Positions 1-7,551 of a stretch of 8,445 nt of DNA are shown piece after piece. A program made the translations under genes and the position numbers. Where the stretch lies: contig JAEYVS010000086.1 in the NCBI GenBank assembly GCA_023429265.1, positions 1 to 8,445 on the forward strand. Reading direction: 5' to 3'. Origin of the DNA: Bacteroidota bacterium. Its GTDB lineage: Bacteria; Bacteroidota; Ignavibacteria; Tepidaquicellales; Tepidaquicellaceae. Each line of letters begins with the position of its first letter. The stretch's first letter is position 1. The notes beneath the pieces were generated by a model. It was given only the letters and a program-made list of their open reading frames with translations. It ran no database searches and was not told where the DNA came from.

Positions 1-764
1 CTGTCCTTTTCTATAAACAGGCTTGCCATTTTAAATGCCATATCGAGATAGCCGCCGGGATTTCCACGGAGGTCAAGTACAAGCTTTTTCATTCCCTGCT
101 TATCGAGCTTATCGAGAGCCTGGACGAATTCATCATAAGTGGTCGCTGAGAAACGGGATACTTTTACGAACCCGATCTCATTATCGTACATAAATGAGGC
201 ATCCACGCTGTATAACGGAATCTTATCCCGCGTAATGTCAAACTCCAGAGGTTTAGCAACACCGGCACGCATTATGGTAACTTTCACCTGCGTTCCTGCT
301 GTACCGCGAAGTTTTTTAGGAACATCCTCTCTGGGGATTTTTACGACATTTTCCCCGTCAATTTTTACGATCTTATCACCTGCAAGAATGCCCAACTTTT
401 CAGATGGTCCTCCACTGATGGGAGAAACAACCGTAAGTGTATCATTAATTACATCAAATTCTATTCCAATGCCTTCAAAACTACCCTGGAAGTCTTCATT
501 AACCCTTTTAAGCTGTTCCGCAGTAATATACACCGAATGGGGGTCAAGCTCTTCGAGCATCCCTCTAATGGCGGCTTCAGTTAATTTTTGAGAATCTATT
601 CCATCGACATAAAATTTATCGGTAAGCGAAAGCACTTCATTATACTTTCTTACCTGTGAGGATACTTTATCGTCCGATACAGCATTCTGTATCTTCATCC
701 CGATAAGTACACCAAGTATAAGCACCAGAGCGGCGATAGGTATTACAATTCGGTTAGTTTTCAT
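1..764 (-). CDS. S41 family C-terminal processing peptidase (CtpA-like), N-terminal part, cut by the window edge
   Basis: Envelope serine protease of the carboxy-terminal processing family, which degrades or trims exported proteins in the periplasm. I read 254 residues from the ATG at 764 before the left edge; the rest of the protein lies outside. Residues 5-22 are a hydrophobic stretch (RIVIPIAALVLILGVLIG) acting as signal peptide or membrane anchor. Residues 43-80 form the helical cap with the family motif LDPHSVYI (73-80). A PDZ domain spans about 96-168, with its carboxylate-binding loop GIGIEF at 98-103 and GILAGDKIVKIDG at 125-137. The S41 core starts near 195 and shows KLVLDLRGNPGGYLDMA (227-243), a diagnostic signature. 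Catalytic Ser and Lys should follow beyond the edge, so activity cannot be judged. The gene lies 74 bases after the antiporter stop and has no Shine-Dalgarno, only an AT-rich leader. Family assignment is firm; ctpA versus prc naming is not. Confidence 0.93.
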   Translation of the reverse strand, partial: MKTNRIVIPIAALVLILGVLIGMKIQNAVSDDKVSSQVRKYNEVLSLTDKFYVDGIDSQKLTEAAIRGMLEELDPHSVYITAEQLKRVNEDFQGSFEGIGIEFDVINDTLTVVSPISGGPSEKLGILAGDKIVKIDGENVVKIPREDVPKKLRGTAGTQVKVTIMRAGVAKPLEFDITRDKIPLYSVDASFMYDNEIGFVKVSRFSATTYDEFVQALDKLDKQGMKKLVLDLRGNPGGYLDMAFKMASLFIEKD

Positions 765-838
765 AGTGTAAAATTAAAATCTTTTTAAAGTTATTACAAA
801 AATCGCGCTTTTAAGTTCCCTAAACAGCACATCTTTCC

Positions 839-2101
839 CTATCTAAAGAAAAAATACCATAATAATAAATAAAATGGTAGTAAGATAGCCATCGAGTATT
901 TATACATATATTCCAGAAAAGACGGCATTTTAATCTTACTAAAGTCTGCAATAGACTTAACCATAAAGTTAGGTCCGTTTCCAATGTATGTCATTGCTCC
1001 AAAGAAAACCGCTGAAACGGATATGGACACCAGGAAATGCGGATAAATCTGTGTAAAAGCAAGAACATCCCCGGTGCTATTAACATCCATACCGAATAAC
1101 CCCATCGAAACAGTGAGGAAATTCAGGTAAGTTGGGGCATTATCCAGGAAGCTGGTCAAGACTCCTGTCACCCAGTAAAAGTCCCCGGGATGAGCCAGTC
1201 CGAGATTTTCGGCATTCTCCGCAAGGAGATGCAATGCCGGAATCATAGTGACAAATATTCCGAAGAATAATATCGCTACCTCTTTTATCGGCTCAAAGTT
1301 AAAATTGTTTCTTTCTTTTATTTCTTTCGGGGTGACCCTATATGATAAGAACGCACAAGCCAGCATAATTAATTCCCGCATAAATACAGGCTCAGAGATA
1401 AAAACAGCCCCTATGATACCCAGCAGAAATAATATATTATACCATCCTTTGAAGATAAACTTTTGATCTTCCTTTTCTACATCTTCGGCAAAATCGACAG
1501 GAAGTTTCTTATAATTTATGTAATCGAAGATAAAGAAAAGAATGAGGAGGTATGCGATGGTAATTCCCCAGATGAATATAAGATGTTCGGTGACCCAGAA
1601 AAAAGGAACTCCCCTGAGAAAACCGAGGAATAGAGGCGGATCTCCAATAGGTGTAAGCGAGCCTCCGACATTACAGACAATAAAGATGAAGAATATAACG
1701 TGAAAAGGCTTTATGCGGTATTTATTAAAGCTGATAAACGAACGAATGAGCAGCATAGCTGCGCCTGTCGTGCCGAAAAGATTCGCGATGACAGCTCCTA
1801 TAAGGAGCAGGGTTACGTTTTTGAAGGGAGTTGATTTCCCTTTAAGAGCGATGAAAATACCACCGGAAACAACATACAGGCTGAATAGTAATACTATAAA
1901 GCTGAAATACTCGTGCAGGGTATGAATCACTTCCGGAGGCTCGCGCAGAACACCGAAATAATAAACCAGTATAATAGCAGATAACACTCCTACAACTTTT
2001 GGATAATTTTTATGCCACCAATGTGAAGCAAAGAACGGCATAAGAGCAATCGCAAGCAGTAGAATTACAAACGGGAGCGCGAGTAAGATATCAAAGAACA
2101 T
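839..2101 (-). CDS. Sodium:proton antiporter, NhaD / ion transporter superfamily
   Basis: A 420-residue polytopic inner-membrane protein with about a dozen hydrophobic segments, the usual size for NhaD-like and related ion transporters. The inverted-repeat hallmarks of the superfamily are visible. The first half has GTTGAAM (110-116) followed by NVGGSLTPIGDPP (144-156); the second half has FLDNAPTYL (318-326) followed by YIGNGPN (372-378). In NhaD proteins the Asp/Asn/Thr residues of such motifs line the ion path; here D154, D320 and N321 are candidates. A charged cytoplasmic linker (about 200-215) separates the halves. Role by family: exchange of Na+ (or Li+) for H+, giving pH and sodium homeostasis. 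Citrate, arsenite or other anion transport within the superfamily cannot be excluded from sequence alone. The gene starts with ATG 39 bases after nuoM, so co-transcription is likely. It lacks a clear ribosome binding site. Confidence 0.85.
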   Translation of the reverse strand: MFFDILLALPFVILLLAIALMPFFASHWWHKNYPKVVGVLSAIILVYYFGVLREPPEVIHTLHEYFSFIVLLFSLYVVSGGIFIALKGKSTPFKNVTLLLIGAVIANLFGTTGAAMLLIRSFISFNKYRIKPFHVIFFIFIVCNVGGSLTPIGDPPLFLGFLRGVPFFWVTEHLIFIWGITIAYLLILFFIFDYINYKKLPVDFAEDVEKEDQKFIFKGWYNILFLLGIIGAVFISEPVFMRELIMLACAFLSYRVTPKEIKERNNFNFEPIKEVAILFFGIFVTMIPALHLLAENAENLGLAHPGDFYWVTGVLTSFLDNAPTYLNFLTVSMGLFGMDVNSTGDVLAFTQIYPHFLVSISVSAVFFGAMTYIGNGPNFMVKSIADFSKIKMPSFLEYMYKYSMAILLPFYLLLWYFFFR

Positions 2102-2140
2102 TGATTATGGTCTTTTTATCGTGGGTGAAATAGGAATGGT

Positions 2141-3679
2141 TTATTTAGATTCAGTAGTTTCAGGGTTGAAAGTAGCCCTGTATTGTTCAAAATTCGTTAC
2201 GATCTTCTTTACGCTGTTTTCAGTGATCTTTAAAAATGTATTGGGCTGAATGCCTATCCATACTATGAAAACGATCAATGGAAGAATGCTAACCAGCTCA
2301 AGCTTATTGATGTCCTTGAGATTCCTGTTATCTTCATTATCGATGGGTCCAAGCATAACCCTTTGATACAGCCAGAGCATATATACGGCTGCCAGAATAA
2401 CAGCTGATGTGGAGAATATGACATAGAGATTAGAACCAAGATTCGGGGCATTAAAAGCACCTATTAAAACAAGGAATTCACCAATGAACCCATTTAGCCC
2501 GGGCAACCCTATGGATGAGAATACCACTATCAGGAAGATTATTGAGAATATGGGCATTACCTTCATCAGTCCGCCGAACTTGGCGATCTCCTTGGTATGA
2601 CGTCTTTCATATATCATACCCACTATCATAAAGAGCGCTCCGGTTGAAAGCCCGTGATTTATCATCTGGATGACACTGCCTTGCATTGCCTCCTGCGTGA
2701 GGGCAAAGATACCCAGTACAATGAAGCCAAGGTGGCTGACAGAGGAATACGCCACGAGCTTTTTCATATCCTTCTGAACGATGGACAGTAAAGCTCCATA
2801 GATTATACCTATGACAGCGAGAGTGGCTATGTAAGGAGTAAGGGTAATGAATGCTCCGGGAAATAACGGAAGCGAGAACCTTATCAGACCGTATGTACCC
2901 ATTTTAAGCAATAGCGCGGCAAGGATAACACTACCTGCCGTAGGCGCTTGAACGTGTGCATCAGGAAGCCAGGTATGGAACGGGAATAGCGGTACTTTAA
3001 TGAGGAAGCTCAATGTAAAGAGAATGAACAGGTAAATCTGAAGATCTAAAGTCAGCATAGGTCCTGCCTGCTGGAGCAGGGTTAGATCGGTAGTAAACTG
3101 TCCGAGGACAGCCACCGAAGAGAACGCCAGCCATAAGACACCTATCAGAAGAAGAACACTGCCAAACATCGTATATAAGAAAAACTTAACCGTTGCGTAA
3201 ATGCGGTTATCAGAGCCCCATATGCCTATGAGGAAATACATCGGGATGAGAATGAATTCCCAGAAGACATAGAATAACACAAGGTCGAGCGAAAGGAAAA
3301 CCCCAATCAGCGCGCCTTCCAGGAGTAAAAGCAGAAGATAATATTCTTTAATACGTTTTTTAATAGTATTCCAGGATGCTAAAATACAAAGAGGCATCAT
3401 AAATGTAGTCAGGACTATAAGCAGCAGTGATATACCGTCCATACCGAGGAAGTAGCTGGTATTTACGCCCTGAATCCAGGTAAATCTTTCCACGAACTGG
3501 TAATCAGGGTTATTCGGGTCAAAAGCAAAGTAGACAAACAGGGAAAGTATGAAGGTTATAAGTGATACGGAAACCGCATAGATCTTTATAAGTTTTTCAC
3601 TATCCCTCTTGATTAGAAAAATAGGTAACGCCAGAAGGATCGGTAAAAAAATCAAAATGGAAAGAATGTTTGCCGGCAA
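2141..3679 (-). CDS. nuoM: NADH-quinone oxidoreductase subunit M (complex I antiporter-like subunit)
   Basis: A 512-residue, roughly 14-helix membrane subunit of respiratory complex I, one of the three proton-translocating antiporter-like subunits. Key residues of the pump line up with E. coli NuoM: E141 in FYVFWEFILIPMYF (E. coli E144), K228 in FLIKVPLFPFHTWLPDAH (K234), K259 in LLLKMGTYGLIRF (K265), H316 in YSSVSHLGF, and E401 in GLPGLNGFIGEFL (E407). A Glu, not a Lys, in this last helix separates NuoM from NuoL, NuoN and MrpD, so the Mrp antiporter alternative is unlikely. The best start is TTG at 3677-3679: no in-frame ATG/GTG/TTG lies between it and the upstream gene, and the next ATG is at residue 80. 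The TTG gives the expected short N-terminus before the first helix. No Shine-Dalgarno is visible. It is odd that no nuoL, nuoN or nuoK sits on either side; the flanks are an SDR-like gene and an antiporter. Confidence 0.95.
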   Translation of the reverse strand: MPANILSILIFLPILLALPIFLIKRDSEKLIKIYAVSVSLITFILSLFVYFAFDPNNPDYQFVERFTWIQGVNTSYFLGMDGISLLLIVLTTFMMPLCILASWNTIKKRIKEYYLLLLLLEGALIGVFLSLDLVLFYVFWEFILIPMYFLIGIWGSDNRIYATVKFFLYTMFGSVLLLIGVLWLAFSSVAVLGQFTTDLTLLQQAGPMLTLDLQIYLFILFTLSFLIKVPLFPFHTWLPDAHVQAPTAGSVILAALLLKMGTYGLIRFSLPLFPGAFITLTPYIATLAVIGIIYGALLSIVQKDMKKLVAYSSVSHLGFIVLGIFALTQEAMQGSVIQMINHGLSTGALFMIVGMIYERRHTKEIAKFGGLMKVMPIFSIIFLIVVFSSIGLPGLNGFIGEFLVLIGAFNAPNLGSNLYVIFSTSAVILAAVYMLWLYQRVMLGPIDNEDNRNLKDINKLELVSILPLIVFIVWIGIQPNTFLKITENSVKKIVTNFEQYRATFNPETTESK

Positions 3680-3711
3680 TTTGCTTGTCTTTAAGTTAAA
3701 AATTAAAAAAT

Positions 3712-5409
3712 TTACCTTTTAAATCTCAGACCTTCTTCTTCATATATAAACAACCACCCTACTACTTTACCAATGCTAATTTCATCGAAGTTATTCCAAT
3801 AATCGTTATTGTAAATCGTGCGGGAGCTGAACATTTTATCATTTTCGTTTTCAGATTGAGCCATAATATCTTTCAATCGTTTTTCCCATTGATCCCAGTT
3901 TTCTTTTCTGAGGTCTATCCATCCCGAGTGAGTCCATTTTTCGATGTTCTCGGGAGTAACCGCAACCTCATCACCTTCACCATTCGATGGGATAAGTATT
4001 TCAGGACCCCGGAGGATGGTTTTGCCATCGCTCATTAAAATAGGCAGACCAACGGAAACTATCTCGTTCCTGAGCTTATAATTTTCCTTTAGAAAATCCG
4101 ATATCTGCTGAGAACGTGAATCCGCGTCAGAATTAATATAATTATTGAAATTCTTATATATAAGTCTAATTATGTGTGCCTCGTATAAAAGCTTAGTTAG
4201 CCTTGGGGGACCGAGCATCTCAAAGGCGATGGAGCTTGTATTATGCTGTTTTTCCAGTTCATCTATCTTATCGACGGCATAGCTCTGCAGAAATCCCGCG
4301 CGGTATGTAGGCTCCATTACTGCGGCATCGAGGGCATTAACAATGTCGTGTCCTGAATTTGAGCCGCGGATCTCATCGATTGCAGCTTCCGCAATCTCTT
4401 CAGGGGTAATGAATTCCATCTGTCCGACAGAAGTGATGGTTTCAAACTCCCCTCTCGCGAAGATACCATTTTCTCCTGTGTCGATGAAAACCGTTTTGAG
4501 GTTTCCATTCTCTTTATAGGTTTTACCATTGTTCTTCTTGAATGTCGAGCCAAGGGCTTCAGAATCTTCGAGAGGAACATCGTAAACCTTCATCGGGACG
4601 CCCTTATTAATTACCTCACCGTATGCAATTTTTTTCCATGCAATAGACGCAGTGGGTTTTAATTCCTTTATGATCGGACCACCAGGCGTACGCGCCATTA
4701 AGAATAGCAAGAGCGTGTGAGCGCCTGCGACAGAAGCTTTACTGAGAAGAACGCGTGAAGGTTTTTCTTCGCTGTGGGTGAATGGAATATTCAATCCCAT
4801 ACCGCCAGTACCGCTCGTACCGATCTTCAGGTAGAAGGTTGTATTGAACTCCTTCATCGAATTGTAAAGCACCTGGATATGGCGGATAAGCTGAGGGATG
4901 TAAGATATCCCAATGAGCTTTTCTACGGAGTCTTTAAGCTCTGCGTAATCCCCATTGTCTTTTCGGAGGATGCCGAGTATTTCGTGATATGACTTATATA
5001 TATTCTGGTAAGCAATGCCGGTAGCGGTATTAATGCAGTCAATGACGACGTCCGGCTTATGCTCTTCAAACATTTTATAAAGAGCAGAGCCTTTGAGTAT
5101 GTCATCATTTAATTCCTCGACGATGTCGCTAAGGAGTTCGAGTCTGCTGGCGGAGTTTTCCGTGTATTCACTCCTGGGAAGATCTTTAAATTTTTCTTTG
5201 ATGAAAATATTACCCCAATAAGGTACAAAGTATCCCGGTTCTTTGCCGAATTCCTTTGTCATTACGTCACATATTTCCTTCGCTTCGGATTCTTTGAGCG
5301 AGGTGAGAACAATTTGGGATGGTTCCTGTTTAATGATCTGTCTTGCAATCGCGGATCCAACAAGCCCCCAGCCTCCAAGTATCAGAACTTTCTTATTCTT
5401 TATATCCAA
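3712..5409 (-). CDS. Large Rossmann-fold protein, extended short-chain dehydrogenase/epimerase-like, function unknown
   Basis: A 565-residue, apparently soluble protein. Residues 7-18 (KVLILGGWGLVG) form the first beta strand and a GxxGxxG dinucleotide-binding loop (G12, G15, G18), so NAD(P) binding is likely. VVIDCINTATGIAYQ (121-135) looks like beta-4 with its following loop, and FYLKIGTSGTGG (192-203) like beta-5 with the Ser/Thr-rich active-site edge. In the next helix, where classical and extended SDRs carry YxxxK, I see SRVLLSKASVAGAHTLL (218-234) with K224 but no Tyr four residues before it. A C-terminal part of more than 200 residues (about 340-565) is rich in charged and aromatic residues and matches no domain I can name. 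Start is TTG at 5407-5409, 21 bases after the aldehyde dehydrogenase stop and in the same frame; no ATG occurs before the nucleotide-binding loop (next M is residue 50). Substrate is unknown. Coupling to the adjacent aldehyde dehydrogenase is inference. Confidence 0.72.
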   Translation of the reverse strand: MDIKNKKVLILGGWGLVGSAIARQIIKQEPSQIVLTSLKESEAKEICDVMTKEFGKEPGYFVPYWGNIFIKEKFKDLPRSEYTENSASRLELLSDIVEELNDDILKGSALYKMFEEHKPDVVIDCINTATGIAYQNIYKSYHEILGILRKDNGDYAELKDSVEKLIGISYIPQLIRHIQVLYNSMKEFNTTFYLKIGTSGTGGMGLNIPFTHSEEKPSRVLLSKASVAGAHTLLLFLMARTPGGPIIKELKPTASIAWKKIAYGEVINKGVPMKVYDVPLEDSEALGSTFKKNNGKTYKENGNLKTVFIDTGENGIFARGEFETITSVGQMEFITPEEIAEAAIDEIRGSNSGHDIVNALDAAVMEPTYRAGFLQSYAVDKIDELEKQHNTSSIAFEMLGPPRLTKLLYEAHIIRLIYKNFNNYINSDADSRSQQISDFLKENYKLRNEIVSVGLPILMSDGKTILRGPEILIPSNGEGDEVAVTPENIEKWTHSGWIDLRKENWDQWEKRLKDIMAQSENENDKMFSSRTIYNNDYWNNFDEISIGKVVGWLFIYEEEGLRFKR

Positions 5410-5430
5410 AAGTAAATACGCTTTTAAAGA

Positions 5431-6939
5431 TTAATTATTGACAACGTCATTTGGCACATCTTTGGGAACGACTGTACGGTACCAGGTCTTCTTTTCCCTG
5501 TCTTTTACTTCGTCTATGTGTATGTGTTTGACTTCTGTGTATTCTTTAACACCATCGATACCAAACTCCCTTCCAATACCGCTTTGTTTGTAACCGCCGA
5601 ATGGAGCCTTCTCGCTCATAAGGTGATACTCATTGATCCAGACTGTACCGGTGCGGAGTTTCTTAGCGATATTCAATGCTTTGTCATCATCTTTTGACCA
5701 GACAGCGCCGCCGAGTCCATATATGGAATCATTTGCTATACGCACCGCGTCTTCATCGTCTTTGAATTTGATGACGGATATGACAGGTCCGAATATTTCA
5801 TCCTGAACGTGCTTCATAGTGTTTTCTGCATTAATGAAGACCGTAGGTTCGATGAAGTAACCTGTATCACCGTGCCGATTTCCTCCGATTAGAGCTTCAG
5901 CGCCTTCATCTTTGGCAATGCTTATGTATTTCATTACGCGGTCGAACTGTTCCTGCGACACAACCGGACCTACATCTGTTTTTCTGTCCATAGGATCACC
6001 AATCTGCATACGCGACATCTTTTCCTTCATCTTAGCAATAAAGTCATCGTAAATTTTTTCGTGGAGCAGGAGTCTCGTACCGCCTTCGCAGCACTGCCCC
6101 TGATGATAAAATCCGGCATATATAGCTCCATCCACTGCCATTTCGATATCGGCATCATCGAGAACTATATTGGCGGACTTACCTCCACACTCGAGAGTTA
6201 CTTTTTTTAACGTGTCAGAAGCATTTTTCATTATGACCCTGCCTATTTCGGTAGAACCTGTGAACGCGACTTTATCAACTTTCGGATTTGTTACCATTTC
6301 CGTGCCAACTTCCGCATCGCCTGTAATGATATTCAGTACACCTTTGGGAAGGTCCGTCTGATCAATAAGTCTTGCGAGCTCAAGCGCAGTAACAGATGTT
6401 TCCGGTGCGGGCTTTAGGACTATCGTACATCCGGCTGCGAGAGCGGGACCTATTTTCCAGATAGCCATTTTCAGAGGGAAATTCCACGGGATGATCTGAG
6501 CACAAACACCAATGGGTTCACGTACAAGGAGATTTTTACTGAAACCTTCAACGGACGCATTCGAAACTTCATCCATATCGACGAGCGCGAACTTAGCAAA
6601 AGAATTTAAATTCCTTGCTGAGAGATATATATCTTCGCCTGCTTTTTTTAATGTAGATCCTGAGTCTTTGACTTCGAGCTCGGTAAGACGGTCTTTATTT
6701 TCATTTATCTTATCGACTATCTGTTTAATGATGGCACTTCTTTCTTCGCGTGATTTTCCGCTCCATACACCATTATCGAATGCATTACGCGCAGCGTCAA
6801 TCGCCGCCTTTGCGTCTTCCACGGTCGCTTCCGCAATCTCAGCTACTTCCGATCCATCCGCGGGATTATTGGAAATAAAAGTTTTGCCTGTGCTTCCTTC
6901 TTTAAATTCTCCGTTTATGTATAATAGGTACTTTTCCAT
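5431..6939 (-). CDS. NAD(P)-dependent aldehyde dehydrogenase
   Basis: A cytoplasmic enzyme oxidising an aldehyde to its carboxylic acid with NAD(P)+; 502 residues, the usual length. Numbering from the ATG: the oxyanion-hole Asn is N153 in IIPWNFPL (149-156), the cofactor Lys is K176 in VLKPAPET, the Rossmann signature is FTGSTEIG (226-233), the general base is E250 in LECGGKSAN (249-257), and the catalytic Cys is C284 in GQCCEGG (281-287). The C-terminal PFGGYKQSGIGRE (446-458) and EYTEVKHIHI close the catalytic and oligomerisation regions. The loop GQCCEGGTR differs from the usual GQxCCAGSR by having Glu after the nucleophile. A TTG two codons upstream (6943-6945) is also in frame, but ATG at 6939 gives the standard N-terminus MEKYLLYINGEF and is preferred. 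A tail after EYTEVKHIHI (about 480-502, including KKTWYRTVVPKDVPND) extends past the usual end. Substrate cannot be told from sequence. Confidence 0.93.
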   Translation of the reverse strand: MEKYLLYINGEFKEGSTGKTFISNNPADGSEVAEIAEATVEDAKAAIDAARNAFDNGVWSGKSREERSAIIKQIVDKINENKDRLTELEVKDSGSTLKKAGEDIYLSARNLNSFAKFALVDMDEVSNASVEGFSKNLLVREPIGVCAQIIPWNFPLKMAIWKIGPALAAGCTIVLKPAPETSVTALELARLIDQTDLPKGVLNIITGDAEVGTEMVTNPKVDKVAFTGSTEIGRVIMKNASDTLKKVTLECGGKSANIVLDDADIEMAVDGAIYAGFYHQGQCCEGGTRLLLHEKIYDDFIAKMKEKMSRMQIGDPMDRKTDVGPVVSQEQFDRVMKYISIAKDEGAEALIGGNRHGDTGYFIEPTVFINAENTMKHVQDEIFGPVISVIKFKDDEDAVRIANDSIYGLGGAVWSKDDDKALNIAKKLRTGTVWINEYHLMSEKAPFGGYKQSGIGREFGIDGVKEYTEVKHIHIDEVKDREKKTWYRTVVPKDVPNDVVNN

Positions 6940-6999
6940 GAGCAATTATGCTTATAGCAGATTAATTAAAAAATTGAATAATTATTGATTAAATTCAAA

Positions 7000-7027
7000 A
7001 TAATAGATACTTACGCAGGTTCACCAA
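7000..7027 (-). promoter_or_regulatory. Possible promoter for the aldehyde dehydrogenase cluster
   Basis: Read on the minus strand, TATTAT (7005-7000, five of six to TATAAT) follows a weak TTGGTG (7027-7022) with a 16-base spacer, about 60 bases before the aldehyde dehydrogenase ATG. This is the only non-coding gap over 100 bases before the four-gene run, so a promoter here makes sense. The -35 match is poor, and Bacteroidota-type promoters have a different consensus, so this is a suggestion only. Confidence 0.2.
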
Positions 7028-7068
7028 ATCAACAAAGATAGCCATAAAATACGATTAAATAAATGCTC

Positions 7069-7551
7069 TTACATATACAAGTAAGGCTTCCACGTATCGT
7101 CTACTTTGCCGGCGAAGTTTTTTATGAAGGTAATATGTGAAGGTCTTTTTGGTCGATTCCTCAGGGACAATTTAGACTCTTCGGGAGTCCTGTCACCTTT
7201 TTTATTATTACACTTAATGCAGGCGGTTACGAGGTTTTCCCAGGTATCCTCTCCACCCCGGGATTTAGGCATCATATGGTCAACTGTCAGGTTTGAGGTT
7301 GTACCACAATACTGACATCTGTGCCCGTCACGGCGCAGGATATTTTTACGGGATAGAATGATCTTTTTAAAAGGGACTTTGACAAAGAAAATTAAGCGTA
7401 CCACGCTGGGATAATCGAACGAGTGATACACAGTCTGAATCAATTTAGCGTCGTTATTGCTGATGATCTCGGCTTTGCCGAGGTAGGTGAGAATAAATGC
7501 CCTTCTTACATTGCAAATTGTAAGGGGCTCATAGTTCTGGTTAAGCACCAA
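7069..7551 (-). CDS. HNH endonuclease family protein; 5' end uncertain
   Basis: A small HNH nuclease-fold protein, 160 residues from the TTG at 7549-7551. The zinc-binding pairs are C79/C82 (CQYC) and C111/C114 (CIKC). Between them lie the beta-beta-alpha metal core DH (91-92, VDHMMPKSRGG) and N106 (WENLVTAC), then the closing NNKKGDRTPEE. The N-terminal VLNQNYEPLTICNVRRAFILTYLGKAEII region is typical of a widespread stand-alone HNH family in bacteria whose biological role is not established; restriction, recombination or RNA-related functions are all unproven. The start is problematic. Upstream codons stay open to the TAA at 7639-7641 and continue family-like residues (NGKVLVLNQ), yet contain no ATG, GTG or TTG. 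An ATG one base out of frame lies at 7560-7562. The gene may begin at TTG, or its 5' end may carry a one-base indel. About 130 bases separate it from the aldehyde dehydrogenase, so it may be a separate unit. Confidence 0.85.
   Translation of the reverse strand: MVLNQNYEPLTICNVRRAFILTYLGKAEIISNNDAKLIQTVYHSFDYPSVVRLIFFVKVPFKKIILSRKNILRRDGHRCQYCGTTSNLTVDHMMPKSRGGEDTWENLVTACIKCNNKKGDRTPEESKLSLRNRPKRPSHITFIKNFAGKVDDTWKPYLYM

Noticed and set aside
139..591. 150-residue open frame on the plus strand
   Set aside because: It lies wholly antisense to the S41 peptidase, whose PDZ and LRGNPGG motifs are unmistakable, and its translation has no recognisable domain.
2141..3679. MrpD-type Na+/H+ antiporter subunit instead of NuoM
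   Set aside because: MrpD carries a Lys in the late transmembrane helix where this protein has E401, and no other mrp genes adjoin it.
4317..4580. 87-residue frame on the minus strand inside the SDR-like gene
   Set aside because: Same-strand alternative frame within a long, well-formed coding region; no motif and no start signals.
6943..6945. TTG as the aldehyde dehydrogenase start
   Set aside because: An ATG two codons downstream gives the standard family N-terminus, and no ribosome binding site favours the TTG.
6512..6988. 158-residue open frame on the plus strand
   Set aside because: Antisense to the N-terminal part of the aldehyde dehydrogenase; low-complexity Ser/Ala/Leu-rich translation typical of a shadow frame.
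6974..6998. TTGAAT/ATTCAA inverted repeat as a terminator or operator
   Set aside because: Only six AT-rich pairs around a 13-base loop with no T-run suited to termination; expected by chance in this composition.
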